Positions 1-9,498 of a stretch of DNA of 45,364 nt are shown here, piece by piece. This DNA comes from Gammaproteobacteria bacterium (GTDB lineage Bacteria > Pseudomonadota > Gammaproteobacteria > Steroidobacterales > Steroidobacteraceae). Location of the stretch: positions 1 to 45,364 of the forward strand of contig JANYLM010000018.1 in the NCBI GenBank assembly GCA_025357835.1, written 5' to 3'. Numbering within the stretch: position 1 is the first letter of the stretch; every line of letters begins with the position of its first letter. Position numbers and translations under genes: made by a program. Under the pieces are notes generated by a model. The model was not told where the DNA came from. It made no database searches and saw only the letters and a program-made list of their open reading frames with translations.

Positions 1-560
1 TGGACAAGCTGCTGCGCAGCTTGGGCGGTATCCGCGACATGACGGCGCTGCCCGATGCGCTGTTCGTGATCGACGTGGGCCATGAACAAATCGCGATTCA
101 TGAGGCCCGTAAGCTCGGGATCCCCGTGGTTGCGGTGGTAGACACCAATTGTTCGCCCGACGGCATTGACTATGTGATTCCGGGCAACGATGACGCCATG
201 CGCGCCATCCTGCTGTACGCCAGCGGCGTGGCCGAATCGGTATTGGAGGGTAAGGCCTCTTTGCCCGAAATGCCGGTGGGCGAGGACGAATTTGTGGAGT
301 TGGACGAGGAAGGCAATCCGAAGAAGCGTGCCGCCGGTGCTCGTCGGCCCGCGCCGCCGCCGCGCGGAGGTCACAAGAAGCCGCCGCCGCGCCGCAAGGC
401 CCCCGTAGCCGCCGTCGCGCCCGATGCCCCCACAGCGGCTGTGCCGCTCGACGAGGTCGACGATGTCGATGCCGCGGATACCCCGCCCGCCGAGACGCGT
501 CCCGCCAGTGCTCCCCGGCGCAGGCCGGTCGGCCGTAGTGCCCCGAGGCGGGGCGCTTAA
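1..560 (+). CDS. rpsB: 30S ribosomal protein S2, 3' part, with long C-terminal extension
   Basis: This is the last 185 codons of the S2 gene, read in frame from base 3; the start lies outside the window. S2 sits on the 30S subunit near the S1 binding site. Recognisable S2 blocks are [41 protein letters not shown] and [11 protein letters not shown]. The usual protein ends shortly after a short acidic segment, here around FVELDEEG. This one runs on for about 82 residues: a basic Pro/Arg/Lys part (roughly bases 310-400), an Ala/Pro and then Asp-rich part (about 400-480), and an Arg/Pro end. The tail is in the same frame with no stop and has the strong GC bias of its neighbours. It is followed 9 nt later by tsf, the normal rpsB partner. 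The identity is certain; the function of the tail is unknown. Confidence 0.96.
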   Translation, partial: DKLLRSLGGIRDMTALPDALFVIDVGHEQIAIHEARKLGIPVVAVVDTNCSPDGIDYVIPGNDDAMRAILLYASGVAESVLEGKASLPEMPVGEDEFVELDEEGNPKKRAAGARRPAPPPRGGHKKPPPRRKAPVAAVAPDAPTAAVPLDEVDDVDAADTPPAETRPASAPRRRPVGRSAPRRGA

Positions 561-569
561 GGCAGCAAG

Positions 570-1454
570 ATGAATATCACGGCAGATACAGTCAAGCAGC
601 TGCGCGAGCGTACCGGTGCGGGCATGATGGAGTGCAAGAAGGCTCTCGTCGAAACCCAGGGTAATTTGGACGCCGCCGCGGAATTGATGCGCAAGACCGG
701 GCTCGCCAAAGCCGACAAGAAGGCGGCGCGCATCGCGGCCGAAGGTACGGTCGCGGTGGAGCGGGCCGGCAACAGTGCCGTGCTCGTGGAAGTCAATTGC
801 GAGACCGACTTCGTGGCGCGCAGCGATGAATTTCTGGCCTTCGCGCGCGATCTGGCGCGAGTCGCTCTCGACAAGTCGCCGGCCGATTTGGACGCCTTGC
901 TGGCGCAGACTCACGGCGTCTCCACCTTGGAAGATCAACGCCGCGCGTTGATCGCGAAAATCGGCGAGAACATCTCGGTTCGCCGCTTCGTGCGCGTGAC
1001 GGCGCCGGGAGCGCTCGGAACCTATATCCACGGGGGCCGCATCGGCAGCCTGGTAGCCTTGCAGGGCGGCGATGAGCCGCTCGCGAAGGACTTGGCCATG
1101 CACGTGGCCGCGGTGAACCCCGCTTATATCGACTCGAGCGGCGTTCCGGCGGCCGTGCTCGACAAGGAGCGGGAGATTTTAGCGGAGCAGACCAAGGCCG
1201 AGAAGAAACCTCCGGAAATCATCGCCAAGATGGTCGAGGGGCGGCTACGCAAGTATCTGGCGGAAATCACCTTGGTGGGCCAGCCTTTCGTCAAGGACCC
1301 GGATACCACGGTTGAGAAGCTCCTGCAGAAGGCCAAAGCCACGGTGCTGCAATTCGTGCGTTACGAAGTGGGCGCCGGCATCGAGAAGAAGCAGGATGAT
1401 TTCATCGGCGAGGTGATGGCCCAGGTGAAGGCTCAGGCCAAGGGCGCCACTTAA
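570..1454 (+). CDS. tsf: Elongation factor Ts
   Basis: EF-Ts is the guanine-nucleotide exchange factor that releases GDP from EF-Tu in the cytoplasm. The protein has 294 residues, close to the usual 280-295. The N-terminal UBA-like domain carries the family signature around RTGAGMMECKKALVE (residues 12-26). The central core contains VEVNCETDFVAR, the second family signature, and the C-terminal half has the repeated core fold ending near residue 290. The ATG at 570 is preceded by a short purine-rich stretch (GCAGCAAG), and the gene lies 9 nt after rpsB in the conserved rpsB-tsf operon. A strong intrinsic terminator follows at 1508-1534, separating this pair from pyrH. Confidence 0.97.
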   Translation: MNITADTVKQLRERTGAGMMECKKALVETQGNLDAAAELMRKTGLAKADKKAARIAAEGTVAVERAGNSAVLVEVNCETDFVARSDEFLAFARDLARVALDKSPADLDALLAQTHGVSTLEDQRRALIAKIGENISVRRFVRVTAPGALGTYIHGGRIGSLVALQGGDEPLAKDLAMHVAAVNPAYIDSSGVPAAVLDKEREILAEQTKAEKKPPEIIAKMVEGRLRKYLAEITLVGQPFVKDPDTTVEKLLQKAKATVLQFVRYEVGAGIEKKQDDFIGEVMAQVKAQAKGAT

Positions 1455-1507
1455 GCGAGCCTTAAGCGGCGGTCCTGAATTGCAAGGCCTTCGGCGCTTA
1501 GACTCGA

Positions 1508-1534
1508 AGACCCCGCGCATGCGGGGTCTTTTAT
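1508..1534 (+). terminator. Intrinsic terminator after tsf
   Basis: A perfect 9-bp stem (AGACCCCGC, 1508-1516; GCGGGGTCT, 1521-1529) closes a 4-nt loop and runs directly into TTTTAT. This is a textbook rho-independent terminator for rpsB-tsf. A TATAGT hexamer at 1532-1537, just downstream, could be part of a pyrH promoter, but no -35 match sits at the right distance because that region is the terminator stem. Confidence 0.88.
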
Positions 1535-1556
1535 AGTAGGGTACGGACACGAGATC

Positions 1557-2291
1557 ATGACCAACACCAACGCCCCGGCACGCTATCGTAGAATTTTGGT
1601 CAAATTGTCCGGCGAGGCGCTGCTCGGCGTAGAGGACTACGGCATCGATCCGGCGATACTCAAACGCATCGCCGGCGAAATCCGCGACCTGACCCAGATG
1701 GGGGTTCAGGTCGCCGTCGTTTTGGGGGGTGGCAACATCTTCCGCGGCGCGGGTCTGGCTCGGGCGGGCATGGACCGAGTCACTGCCGATCACATGGGCA
1801 TGCTCGCCACCGTGATCAATGCGCTGGCCTTGCAGGACGCTCTCGAGGGTCTGGGCACGTACGCTCGCGTCATGTCGGCGCTGCGCATCAACGAGGTATG
1901 CGAGGACTACATCAGACGTCGCGCGGTGCGCCATCTCGAGAAGGGCCGAGTGGTGATTTTCGGCGCGGGTACCGGTAATCCTTTCTTTACTACCGACACG
2001 GCGGCCAGCCTTCGGGCAATCGAAATCAACGCCGACATTTTGTTGAAGGCGACCAAGGTCAACGGCATCTACGATTCGGATCCGGTCAAGAATCCGAATG
2101 CGAAGCGTTATGCCCGTCTGACCTTCGACAAGGTCTTGAACGACCGTCTCAATGTGATGGATGCCACCGCCATCGTCATGTGCCGGGAAAACAATTTACC
2201 GCTGCAGGTGTTCAATCTGTTCAACGCCGGCGATTTGATGCGTATTGTTCAAGGCGAAGATGTCGGTACCGTCGTGACCGCCGAGCCTTAA
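1557..2291 (+). CDS. pyrH: Uridylate kinase (UMP kinase)
   Basis: UMP kinase phosphorylates UMP to UDP with ATP in pyrimidine nucleotide synthesis; the bacterial enzyme is a hexamer of the amino-acid-kinase fold. At 244 residues the length is typical (E. coli has 241). The N-terminal phosphate-binding segment [12 protein letters not shown], the glycine-rich [11 protein letters not shown], the [13 protein letters not shown] block and the C-terminal VGTVV end are all present. The start is the ATG at 1557. The gene begins 23 nt after the tsf terminator and is followed 9 nt later by frr, the usual order. Confidence 0.97.
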   Translation: MTNTNAPARYRRILVKLSGEALLGVEDYGIDPAILKRIAGEIRDLTQMGVQVAVVLGGGNIFRGAGLARAGMDRVTADHMGMLATVINALALQDALEGLGTYARVMSALRINEVCEDYIRRRAVRHLEKGRVVIFGAGTGNPFFTTDTAASLRAIEINADILLKATKVNGIYDSDPVKNPNAKRYARLTFDKVLNDRLNVMDATAIVMCRENNLPLQVFNLFNAGDLMRIVQGEDVGTVVTAEP

Positions 2292-2300
2292 GGGGGACTC

Positions 2301-2858
2301 ATGCTCGATGACTTGAAAAAAGACGCCACGCAACGCATGCAGAAGTGCGTGTCGACGTTCAAAGATCAGCTGAAGAAGCTACGCACCGGGCGCGCGCACA
2401 CCAGCCTGATAGAGCACATCAAGGTCGACTACTACGGCTCGGAAATGCCGCTGAACCAAGTGGCCAACATAGCCACCGAGGACGCGCGCACATTGACCGT
2501 GAGTCCCTGGGAAAAGGCCATGGTGCCCATCATCGAAAAGGCGATCTACAAATCCGATCTCGGTCTGACGCCGAACACGGCGGGACAGCTGATCCGCATC
2601 AACATGCCGGCGCTCACCGAGGAGCGCCGCCGCGACATCATTAAAGTCGTGAAGTCTGAGGCGGAAGGCGCGCGCGTGGCCGTGCGCGGCGTGCGCCGCG
2701 AAGTCATGACCGAACTGAAGGAAATGCTCAAGGAAAAGCTGATCGCGCAAGATGATGACCGGCGCGCTCAGGAAGACGTGCAGAAGCTGACCGACAAGCA
2801 CGTGGCCGAAATCGACCAGGCCATGGCCGAGAAGGAAAAGGAGCTGATGCAGGTGTGA
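2301..2858 (+). CDS. frr: Ribosome recycling factor
   Basis: RRF works with EF-G to split the post-termination ribosome. The protein has 185 residues, exactly the family length. Visible family features are the N-terminal helix with KLRTGRAHTSL, the hinge region VDYYGSEMPLNQVANI, the block WEKAMVPIIEKAI, and IRINMPALTEERRRDI in domain I. An SD-like AGGGGGA (2291-2297) precedes the ATG at 2301. The end overlaps the start of uppS by 4 nt if the GTG at 2855 is used. Confidence 0.97.
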   Translation: MLDDLKKDATQRMQKCVSTFKDQLKKLRTGRAHTSLIEHIKVDYYGSEMPLNQVANIATEDARTLTVSPWEKAMVPIIEKAIYKSDLGLTPNTAGQLIRINMPALTEERRRDIIKVVKSEAEGARVAVRGVRREVMTELKEMLKEKLIAQDDDRRAQEDVQKLTDKHVAEIDQAMAEKEKELMQV

Positions 2859-3592
2859 AGATGGCCGACTCGCCGCAGCATGTCGCAATCATCATGGACG
2901 GCAACGGCCGGTGGGCCCGATCGCGCGGCATGCCGCGACCTGCCGGGCATCGCGCCAGCGTCAAGGTGGTGCGCAGAGTGGTGGAGGAGTGCGCTGAGCG
3001 CAACGTTCGCTTTCTGACGCTGTTCGCCTTCAGCAGTGAGAATTGGCGCCGGCCTCCCGACGAAGTCGGCATGCTGATGAATTTGTTTCTCGACGCGTTG
3101 GAGCGCGAAGTCGCCGACTTGCACCGCAATCAAGTGCGCGTGAGCTTCATCGGCGATCGCGATTTGTTGGGCGCCGAGCTTAACGGGCGGATGCGCAACG
3201 CGGAACAACTCACCGCCGGCAACCCTGGATTGAGGCTGATCGTGGCCATGGCGTATGGGGGCCGCTGGGACATTACCCAGGCCTGCCGCGCGCTCGCCGC
3301 GGATGCGGCCGCCGGTAAGCTGGTCGCGGCCGGCATCGACGAGAGCCAAGTCGAGGCGCGTCTCGCACTGGCCGGCATCCCCGACCCCGATTTATTGATT
3401 CGCACCGGCGGCGAACGGCGCGTCAGCAATTTCTTGCTGTGGAATCTTGCCTACACCGAACTGTATTTTTCCGACGAACTATGGCCGGAGTTTTCGCCGG
3501 CGCATCTGGATGCGGCATTCGAATATTTTGCGCGGCGCGAGCGCCGCTTCGGCAAAACCTCGGGACAACTCGCGGCGAATGCCGATGCTTGA
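2855..3592 (+). CDS. uppS: Undecaprenyl diphosphate synthase
   Basis: This cis-prenyltransferase adds eight isopentenyl units to farnesyl diphosphate to make the C55 lipid carrier for peptidoglycan and O-antigen. Length is 245 residues, as in the family. Catalytic and substrate-binding signatures include MDGNGRWA with its essential Asp, the GHRAS block, FSSENWRRP, and the C-terminal RTGGERRVSNFLLWN segment. The start is ambiguous: the GTG at 2855 overlaps the frr stop (GTGA), while an ATG two codons later at 2861 gives MADSPQHV. Either leaves the enzyme intact. It is followed by cdsA after 8 nt, so lipid-carrier and phospholipid synthesis are co-transcribed. Confidence 0.96.
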   Translation: MKMADSPQHVAIIMDGNGRWARSRGMPRPAGHRASVKVVRRVVEECAERNVRFLTLFAFSSENWRRPPDEVGMLMNLFLDALEREVADLHRNQVRVSFIGDRDLLGAELNGRMRNAEQLTAGNPGLRLIVAMAYGGRWDITQACRALAADAAAGKLVAAGIDESQVEARLALAGIPDPDLLIRTGGERRVSNFLLWNLAYTELYFSDELWPEFSPAHLDAAFEYFARRERRFGKTSGQLAANADA

Positions 3593-3600
3593 GCGGGCGG

Positions 3601-4413
3601 ATGCTTAGGACGAGAGTACTCACCGCGGCCGTTCTTGCCTGCATCCTGCTGGCGGGGTTGTTCCTAATGCCGCCGCCCTGGGCGGTAGTGGCGTTCGGCG
3701 CGGTGTTCACTATCGGTGCCTGGGAGTGGGCCGGTTTCGGTGCACTGCGCGGCCGGGCGGCCCGCCTCGCCTATGCCGCCGGCGCAGCATTATTGATGCT
3801 TGCCGCGTGGCGGTGGACGGCAACGCCCGGGCATTTGATGCTGCTTTTGGGGGCGGCGTGTGCGTGGTGGGTCATCGCCTTCGCATGGCTGGCATTGGCT
3901 CCGAACAGGAATCATTCGACTCTCGCGCTTGCCTGCGGCCTGCCGGTCTTGGTGCCGGCCTTCATAGCTCTGGCGCGGTTGCAGGTGGCAACTCAAGGTT
4001 TCGCACGCGGTCCGCAAATCGTGCTGTGGCTGGTGCTGCTGGTGATCGCCGCCGACATCGGCGCATACTTTGCGGGACGCAGTTTGGGTCGACGCAAATT
4101 GGCGCCCCGGGTCAGTCCCGGCAAGACCTTGGAGGGTGCGCTGGGCGGCCTCACGATGCTGGCCCTGGTCGCCTGGGCAGGCGCCGTGCATTTTGGATTA
4201 TCGCCCTTGACGGTGGTGGTCTTTGGTTGCGCGGTAGGGGTTTTTTCCATCATCGGCGATCTTACCGAGAGCATGTTCAAGCGTGCCGCTGGCTTGAAAG
4301 ACAGCGGCGCTTTGCTGCCCGGACACGGTGGGCTGTTGGATCGTATCGACAGCGTGACGGCGGCGGCGCCTTTGTATGCTCTCGGTTTGTTTGGCTCCGG
4401 GATGATCGCATGA
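3601..4413 (+). CDS. cdsA: Phosphatidate cytidylyltransferase (CDP-diacylglycerol synthase)
   Basis: CdsA is an inner-membrane enzyme that makes CDP-diacylglycerol from phosphatidate and CTP, the branch point for phospholipid synthesis. With the ATG at 3601 the protein has 270 residues. It starts with a hydrophobic segment and holds several further membrane spans rich in Leu, Ala and Trp. The C-terminal CDP-diacylglycerol synthase signature is complete: [20 protein letters not shown] followed by GLLDRID. The same frame is open further upstream into uppS, but that extension is Cys/Arg-rich and lacks family similarity, so I reject it. The stop overlaps the dxr start as ATGA. Confidence 0.95.
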   Translation: MLRTRVLTAAVLACILLAGLFLMPPPWAVVAFGAVFTIGAWEWAGFGALRGRAARLAYAAGAALLMLAAWRWTATPGHLMLLLGAACAWWVIAFAWLALAPNRNHSTLALACGLPVLVPAFIALARLQVATQGFARGPQIVLWLVLLVIAADIGAYFAGRSLGRRKLAPRVSPGKTLEGALGGLTMLALVAWAGAVHFGLSPLTVVVFGCAVGVFSIIGDLTESMFKRAAGLKDSGALLPGHGGLLDRIDSVTAAAPLYALGLFGSGMIA

Positions 4414-5609
4414 CCACGCCTCAGCGCTTGGCCATCCTGGGCTCCACCGGCAGTATCGGGCGCAGCACGCTCAGTGTGGTTGCCTTGCATCCGGACCAAT
4501 TCCGGGTTGCGGTGCTGGGCGCTAACAGCAGCTGGCAGGTCATTGTCGAGCAGGCGCGGCAGTTTCACGTGGATACCGTGGTGCTCGCGGACCCCGAGGC
4601 GGCCGCGTTGGCGCGCACGGCGCTGCGCGAGTGCGGTTCTACGTCGCGCGTATGCAGCGGGCCTAAGGCGCTGGCCGAAGCGGTCGCTGCCGACAATGTC
4701 GATGTGGAGATGGCGGCCATCGTGGGTGCGGCCGGCTTAAGCTCGACCCTGGCCGCCGTGCGAGCAGGCAAGCGCGTGCTGCTGGCCAACAAGGAAGCTC
4801 TGGTCATGGCCGGCCGGATCCTGATGGACGAAGTGCGCCATGCCGGGGCCGAGCTCATTCCTATCGACAGCGAGCACAATGCGATATTTCAATGTATGCC
4901 CGCGGGATATCTTCCCGGCGATACCGCGCGCGGCGTGGTGCGCGTCATCCTGACCGCCTCCGGCGGACCGTTTCGCTGCGCCGACGCCGGGACTTTGGCG
5001 AATGTCACGCCGGATCAAGCCTGTGCGCATCCTAAATGGAAGATGGGCCGCAAGATTTCGGTCGACTCTGCAACACTGATGAACAAGGGCCTCGAAGTCA
5101 TCGAGGCGACCTTGCTGTTCGGCTTGCCGGAGTCGCAGGTGGATGTCATCGTCCATCCGCAGAGCGTCGTGCATTCGCTGGTCGAATATGCGGATGGTTC
5201 GATGCTGGCGCAGCTCGGCGCTCCCGATATGCGCACCCCCATCGCCCAGGCGCTGGCGTGGCCGGAGCGGATTAGTTCCGGTGTACAATCGCTGAATCTG
5301 GCCGAGATCGGTCAGCTTGCCTTCGAACCACCGGACCATGCTCGATTCCCCAGCCTCGGACTGGCGCGAGCGGCGGCGCGGGCCGGCGGCACCGCGCCGG
5401 CGGTGCTGAACGCCGCGAATGAGGTCGCGGTGCAGGCGTTTCTTGACCGTCGCTTGAACTTTACTGCGATAACCACGGTCATTGACGAAGTGTTGCAACG
5501 CCTCGATTCGTCCCCCGTCAAGGCTCTGGGTGATGTTTTGGACGCAGACGCCGCGGCGCGGCGCATGGCTGTCGCATTGATCGAGCCTGGCTCTGGAGCC
5601 TTTGCATGA
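4410..5609 (+). CDS. dxr: 1-deoxy-D-xylulose 5-phosphate reductoisomerase
   Basis: Dxr (IspC) converts DXP to MEP with NADPH, the committed step of the non-mevalonate isoprenoid pathway; ispD and ispF products act next and are encoded here at 24285. The 399-residue protein begins with the Rossmann motif [15 protein letters not shown]. It has the [11 protein letters not shown] segment, the metal-binding [11 protein letters not shown], the substrate loop ILTASGGPF, the [20 protein letters not shown] block, and the C-terminal NAANEVAV region. The ATG at 4410 overlaps the cdsA stop. An open frame reaching far upstream (to about 3726) runs antiphase through cdsA and is not coding. Confidence 0.97.
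   Translation: MTTPQRLAILGSTGSIGRSTLSVVALHPDQFRVAVLGANSSWQVIVEQARQFHVDTVVLADPEAAALARTALRECGSTSRVCSGPKALAEAVAADNVDVEMAAIVGAAGLSSTLAAVRAGKRVLLANKEALVMAGRILMDEVRHAGAELIPIDSEHNAIFQCMPAGYLPGDTARGVVRVILTASGGPFRCADAGTLANVTPDQACAHPKWKMGRKISVDSATLMNKGLEVIEATLLFGLPESQVDVIVHPQSVVHSLVEYADGSMLAQLGAPDMRTPIAQALAWPERISSGVQSLNLAEIGQLAFEPPDHARFPSLGLARAAARAGGTAPAVLNAANEVAVQAFLDRRLNFTAITTVIDEVLQRLDSSPVKALGDVLDADAAARRMAVALIEPGSGAFA
5456..5483 (+). promoter_or_regulatory. Candidate sigma-E-type promoter inside dxr, upstream of rseP
   Basis: GAACTT at 5456-5461 is followed after 16 nt by GTCATT (5478-5483), which resembles the sigma-E -35/-10 pair (GAACTT and GTCTRA type). It points at rseP, bamA and skp, genes known in E. 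coli to be sigma-E-controlled. The -10 match is imperfect and the element lies in coding DNA, so chance is possible. Confidence 0.3.
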
Positions 5610-6973
5610 AGATGTTGTTCTTTCTCGCCGCCTTTTTGGTCGCGATCGGAATCTTGGTGGCGGTGCACGAATTCGGGCATTACTGGGTCGCCAAGAAGCT
5701 CGGCTTCAAAGTTTTGCGCTTCAGCATCGGCTTCGGCAAGCCGTTGGTGATGCGGGTGGGCAAGGACGCCGATCGCACGGAGTACTGCCTGGCCGCCATC
5801 CCTTTGGGTGGCTACGTCAAATTGCTGGATGAACGTGAGGGTGAAGTGAGCGCTGCGGAGCTGCATCGCTCCTTTACCCGCAGGCCTGTGATGCATCGAA
5901 TAGCGGTGCTGTTGGCCGGGCCCGCGATGAACCTGCTATTCGCCTCGGTTCTCTATGCGATTCTGGCGATGGTCGGGACCGAAATCGTCAAGCCGGTGGT
6001 AGGGCAAGTGCGGCTCGATAGTCCCGCCGCCGCGGCCGGGCTGCAACGCGGCGACCTGATCGTGCGCGTCGGCGACCGCAACGTTGAGGACACCGAAGAG
6101 CTACAGATCGCGCTGATACGCCAATTCACCGATAACGGCGTGATACCGTTACGCGTACGGCGTGACGGCGGCGAGCTACGCTTGACGCTGCGAGTCGATG
6201 AGGACAGGCGCGTCATGACCGAGCCGGGCAAGTTATTGCCCGGGCTTGGTTTCGATCTGGCGACTTGGAACGCCAACACCCTGGTTCACGACTCCCCTAG
6301 TGGCAGTGCCGGTGCCCATGCGGGCTTGCGAGCCGGCGATCGCCTGCTGGCGGTGGACGGTCAGACCGTCGCCAACAGCACCGAATTCGTTGCCATGGTG
6401 AACGGCGCGCCGGGCCGCGACATCTCCATAGAAGTCGAGCGCGCCGGCGAGCGATTGCGTATCGTGGCAGCGGTGCCGGCCGTCGTGGAGCAGGGCAGAA
6501 CTATCGGCCGTCTGGGCATTATGCTGGAAGAGGGGCCGCGGGCCTGGCCTCCGGGGCTGGTGGAGACTCATCGCTCCGGTCCGATCGATGCGGGACTGAT
6601 CGGCGTGGCGAAGACCTGGGAGATGTCCTCGCTCACGGTGCAGATGCTGTGGCGGATCGTGACCGGTCAAGTATCGGCGAAGAACATCAGCGGTCCGATC
6701 AGCATCGCGGAATTCGCCGGTATCAGCGCCTACTTGGGTCTGACCGCGTTTTTGGCTTTTTTGGCGATCATTAGCGTGAGTTTGGGTGTGCTCAATCTCA
6801 TGCCGGTGCCGTTGTTGGACGGCGGTCAAGTGGTCTATCAGCTGGTGGAAGCGGTCAAGGGAACACCGCTGTCCGAACGCGCCCAGCTGTTAGGGCAGCA
6901 AGTGGGGATCGCGCTGCTGGTGGTGTTGATGAGCCTGGCTTTCTATAACGATATATCAAGACATTTGAATTAA
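5606..6973 (+). CDS. rseP: RIP metalloprotease RseP (site-2 protease)
   Basis: RseP is the zinc intramembrane protease that makes the second cut in the anti-sigma factor RseA, freeing RpoE; both partners are encoded at 42406-43634. The 455-residue protein has the zinc motif HEFGH at residues 21-25 in the first membrane span. [10 protein letters not shown] segment follows, then a second span near residue 110 and tandem PDZ-like domains (about 125-310). The C-terminal LDGG (Asp about residue 405) supplies the third zinc ligand. Length matches E. coli RseP (450). The ATG overlaps the dxr stop (ATGA). Its location between dxr and bamA is the conserved one. Confidence 0.96.
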   Translation: MKMLFFLAAFLVAIGILVAVHEFGHYWVAKKLGFKVLRFSIGFGKPLVMRVGKDADRTEYCLAAIPLGGYVKLLDEREGEVSAAELHRSFTRRPVMHRIAVLLAGPAMNLLFASVLYAILAMVGTEIVKPVVGQVRLDSPAAAAGLQRGDLIVRVGDRNVEDTEELQIALIRQFTDNGVIPLRVRRDGGELRLTLRVDEDRRVMTEPGKLLPGLGFDLATWNANTLVHDSPSGSAGAHAGLRAGDRLLAVDGQTVANSTEFVAMVNGAPGRDISIEVERAGERLRIVAAVPAVVEQGRTIGRLGIMLEEGPRAWPPGLVETHRSGPIDAGLIGVAKTWEMSSLTVQMLWRIVTGQVSAKNISGPISIAEFAGISAYLGLTAFLAFLAIISVSLGVLNLMPVPLLDGGQVVYQLVEAVKGTPLSERAQLLGQQVGIALLVVLMSLAFYNDISRHLN

Positions 6974-6982
6974 CGGGAAATC

Positions 6983-7027
6983 ATGATCAATCGAAATTGC
7001 AATCGGTCGTTGTCGCGTGCGGCTTGA
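6983..7027 (+). other. Possible 14-codon leader frame overlapping the bamA start
   Basis: An ATG at 6983, preceded by the SD-like GGGAAA 3 nt upstream, opens a frame of 14 codons (starting MINRNCNRSL) that ends at TGA 7025-7027, just inside bamA. The bamA GTG at 7017 lies within it in another frame and has no clear SD of its own. It may be a coupling leader, or the trace of a one-base frameshift at the true bamA N-terminus. Confidence 0.3.
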
Positions 7028-9467
7028 ATTGCGTTTGGCTTGCCTGGTGGCCCTCGCCATCCAGCCCTTGGGGTCGGCGTTGCGCGCGCAAACGGCGCAG
7101 GGACCGTTCACGGTCGGCGACATCCGCATCGAAGGTCTGCAGCGAATCTCCGAGGGGACGGTATTCAATTACCTGCCGGTGAACATCGGCGATCACCTCG
7201 ATGGGCAGCGCATCGGCGAAGCCATGCGGGCGCTGTACGCCACCGGATTCTTCCGCGACGTGGAACTTCGCCGCGACGGCAACACCTTGCTGGTCGTGGT
7301 GGTAGAGCGGCCGTCCATCGCCAAGTTCGAGCTCAAGGGCAACAAGGACATCAAGACCGAGGACTTGCAAAAGAGCTTGCGCAATGTGGGTCTCGCTCAG
7401 GGCAAGACCTTCGACCGCTCGGTTCTCGATGAGGTGAAACAGTACCTCACAGACCAATATTTCAGCCGCGGCAAGTACGCCGTGCGCGTCGACACGAAGA
7501 TCACGGAGTTGCCGGGCAACAAGGTCGATATCATCGTGGACATTAAGGAAGGCAAGCGCGCCAAGATCGAGCAGATCAACCTGGTGGGCAACACCAAGTT
7601 CAAAGAAAAGGACGTGCTCAACTCCCTGGAGTTGAAGACGCCGAATTGGTTGTCTTGGTACAAGCAAGATGATCGGTACTCGCGCGAATCTCTGCAGGGC
7701 GACCTGGAGAAGCTGCGTTCCTACTACATGGACCGCGGCTACGCGAACTTCCAGATCGAGTCGACGCAAGTCGCCATCGCTCCGGAAAAAGACGACATGT
7801 TCATCACCGTGAATGTCAATGAGGGCGATGTTTTCAAGGTATCGGAGATCAAGCTCGCCGGCACCATGGTGGTCCCCGAGGAGCAGCTTCGCAAGATGCT
7901 GCTGATCCATCCGGGCGATACTTTCTCGCGCAAAGCCGTTACCGGCTCTCAAGAACTGATGAGTTACCGTTTGGGCGCCGACGGTTATGCCTTTGCCAAG
8001 ATCGATCCGGTGCCTACCCCGGACAACGACAAGAAAACAGTATCGCTGACGTTCTTCATCGAGCCTGGTAATCGCGTCTACGTTCGGCACATCAATTTCA
8101 ACAACATCACGGCCATCAACGACGAAACCCTGCGCCGCGAGATGCGTCAGCTCGAAGGCGGGTGGCTGTCGAATTCGGCGATCGAGCGGTCCAAGGAACG
8201 ATTGCAGCGGCTGCCGTATGTGGAGAAGGTGGAGTTCGAGACCAAGCCGGTATCGGGCAGCGCCGATCTCGTGGACGTGGATTACAACATCAAGGAAGGG
8301 TTGCCGGGGCAGTTCGGCGGCGGCATCGGCTATTCGGAATCGCAGAAGTTCAGCTTGAACGGCAACTTCGTGCACAGCAACTTCATGGGTACCGGCGATC
8401 GCATCGCGTTGGAAATAAACGCCGGCAAGTACAGCAAGAGCTATGTGTTCTCACATACCGACCCATACACCACCATCGACGGCGTGGCGCGCACCAGTTC
8501 GCTGACCTACCGGGACGTCACGCAATTCGTCGCCGCGTCCTCGGCGTTCTCGACCAAACAGATCACGGGCGCAGTTCAGTGGTCCTATCCCATATCCGAA
8601 TACCAGTACTTACAGGCGGGCGTATCCGCGAACAAGAACTCCTTGGTCGTCTCCCAGGGGTACAGCTCACAGCAGGCGGTGAGTTGGGTCAAGAACAACG
8701 GCAATACCTTCCAGCGCGTTCTCTCGGATACCAACGGCGACGGCGTGGTCAATTCCTTGGACAGTCCGTACACGATCTACGGCACCGACTTCTATACCTT
8801 CGAATTGACGGCGGGATGGAATTACGACGCGCGCAACCGGGCTTTATTCGCCGATCGCGGCCTACACGTGAGCGTCGCCGGACGTTATGCGATACCCCCG
8901 AGCACCGTGCGGTACTACGCCAGCAATTTCCAATATCTTCAGTACGTCCCCATATGGCGGAAATGGCTGCTGTCCTTCAACGCGCAAGTCGACTACGCCT
9001 CGGCGCTGGGACGTACGACCGCGCTACCTCCCTATCTGAACTACTTCGCCGGCGGCCCCGACAGCGTTCGCGGCTATCGTGAGAGCCGTTTGGGGCCGCG
9101 GGATAATATCGGTCTTGGTAATCCCTATGGCGGCAACTTTCGAGTAGTCAATCGCTTGGAGTTGATATTCCCGGTGCCCGACAAATGGAAAAGCGCCGCT
9201 CGGGTGAGCTGGTTCTACGACATGGGCAATGTGTTTCAGACCGGCAACCAGGTTAAATTCCTGGGGGTCGATGCCATAACGCCGGTCAACTATCACTTCA
9301 ATTATGCTAATCTAAAAAGATCGACCGGGATCGCGGTGCAGTGGCTTGCACCCTTGGGGCTGTTCCGTTTCTCGTACGGGGTCCCCTTGAATACGGTTCC
9401 CGGGAACACGGTAAGATTCAACGACGAAACAGAGCGTTTTCAATTTTCCATCGGTCAGGCGTTTTGA
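7017..9467 (+). CDS. bamA: Outer membrane protein assembly factor BamA
   Basis: BamA is the central component of the BAM complex, which folds beta-barrel proteins into the outer membrane. The protein has 816 residues (E. coli 810). A signal peptide (RLELRLACLVALA, then cleavage near ALRAQ) precedes five POTRA domains (about residues 30-430), starting FTVGDIRIEGLQRIS. The C-terminal 16-strand Omp85 barrel includes the lid-loop motif VRGYRES and ends in Phe, as barrel proteins do. The only usable in-frame start is the GTG at 7017; an in-frame stop lies at 6984. Upstream is rseP, downstream skp, the universal gammaproteobacterial order. The N-terminal start region is unusual because of a short overlapping leader frame. 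Confidence 0.96.
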   Translation: MRLELRLACLVALAIQPLGSALRAQTAQGPFTVGDIRIEGLQRISEGTVFNYLPVNIGDHLDGQRIGEAMRALYATGFFRDVELRRDGNTLLVVVVERPSIAKFELKGNKDIKTEDLQKSLRNVGLAQGKTFDRSVLDEVKQYLTDQYFSRGKYAVRVDTKITELPGNKVDIIVDIKEGKRAKIEQINLVGNTKFKEKDVLNSLELKTPNWLSWYKQDDRYSRESLQGDLEKLRSYYMDRGYANFQIESTQVAIAPEKDDMFITVNVNEGDVFKVSEIKLAGTMVVPEEQLRKMLLIHPGDTFSRKAVTGSQELMSYRLGADGYAFAKIDPVPTPDNDKKTVSLTFFIEPGNRVYVRHINFNNITAINDETLRREMRQLEGGWLSNSAIERSKERLQRLPYVEKVEFETKPVSGSADLVDVDYNIKEGLPGQFGGGIGYSESQKFSLNGNFVHSNFMGTGDRIALEINAGKYSKSYVFSHTDPYTTIDGVARTSSLTYRDVTQFVAASSAFSTKQITGAVQWSYPISEYQYLQAGVSANKNSLVVSQGYSSQQAVSWVKNNGNTFQRVLSDTNGDGVVNSLDSPYTIYGTDFYTFELTAGWNYDARNRALFADRGLHVSVAGRYAIPPSTVRYYASNFQYLQYVPIWRKWLLSFNAQVDYASALGRTTALPPYLNYFAGGPDSVRGYRESRLGPRDNIGLGNPYGGNFRVVNRLELIFPVPDKWKSAARVSWFYDMGNVFQTGNQVKFLGVDAITPVNYHFNYANLKRSTGIAVQWLAPLGLFRFSYGVPLNTVPGNTVRFNDETERFQFSIGQAF

Positions 9468-9498
9468 CCATACACAATTTGAGGTCTTAAAGATCAAC

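Noticed and set aside
3726..4409. Long upstream extension of the dxr frame
   Set aside because: It lies antiphase over cdsA, whose CDP-diacylglycerol synthase signature is clear; dxr similarity begins at 4410.
6987..8375. A 462-codon frame on the minus strand opposite bamA
   Set aside because: It is the antisense of a clear BamA gene in GC-rich DNA, with no recognisable motif; long antisense frames are expected from third-position GC bias.
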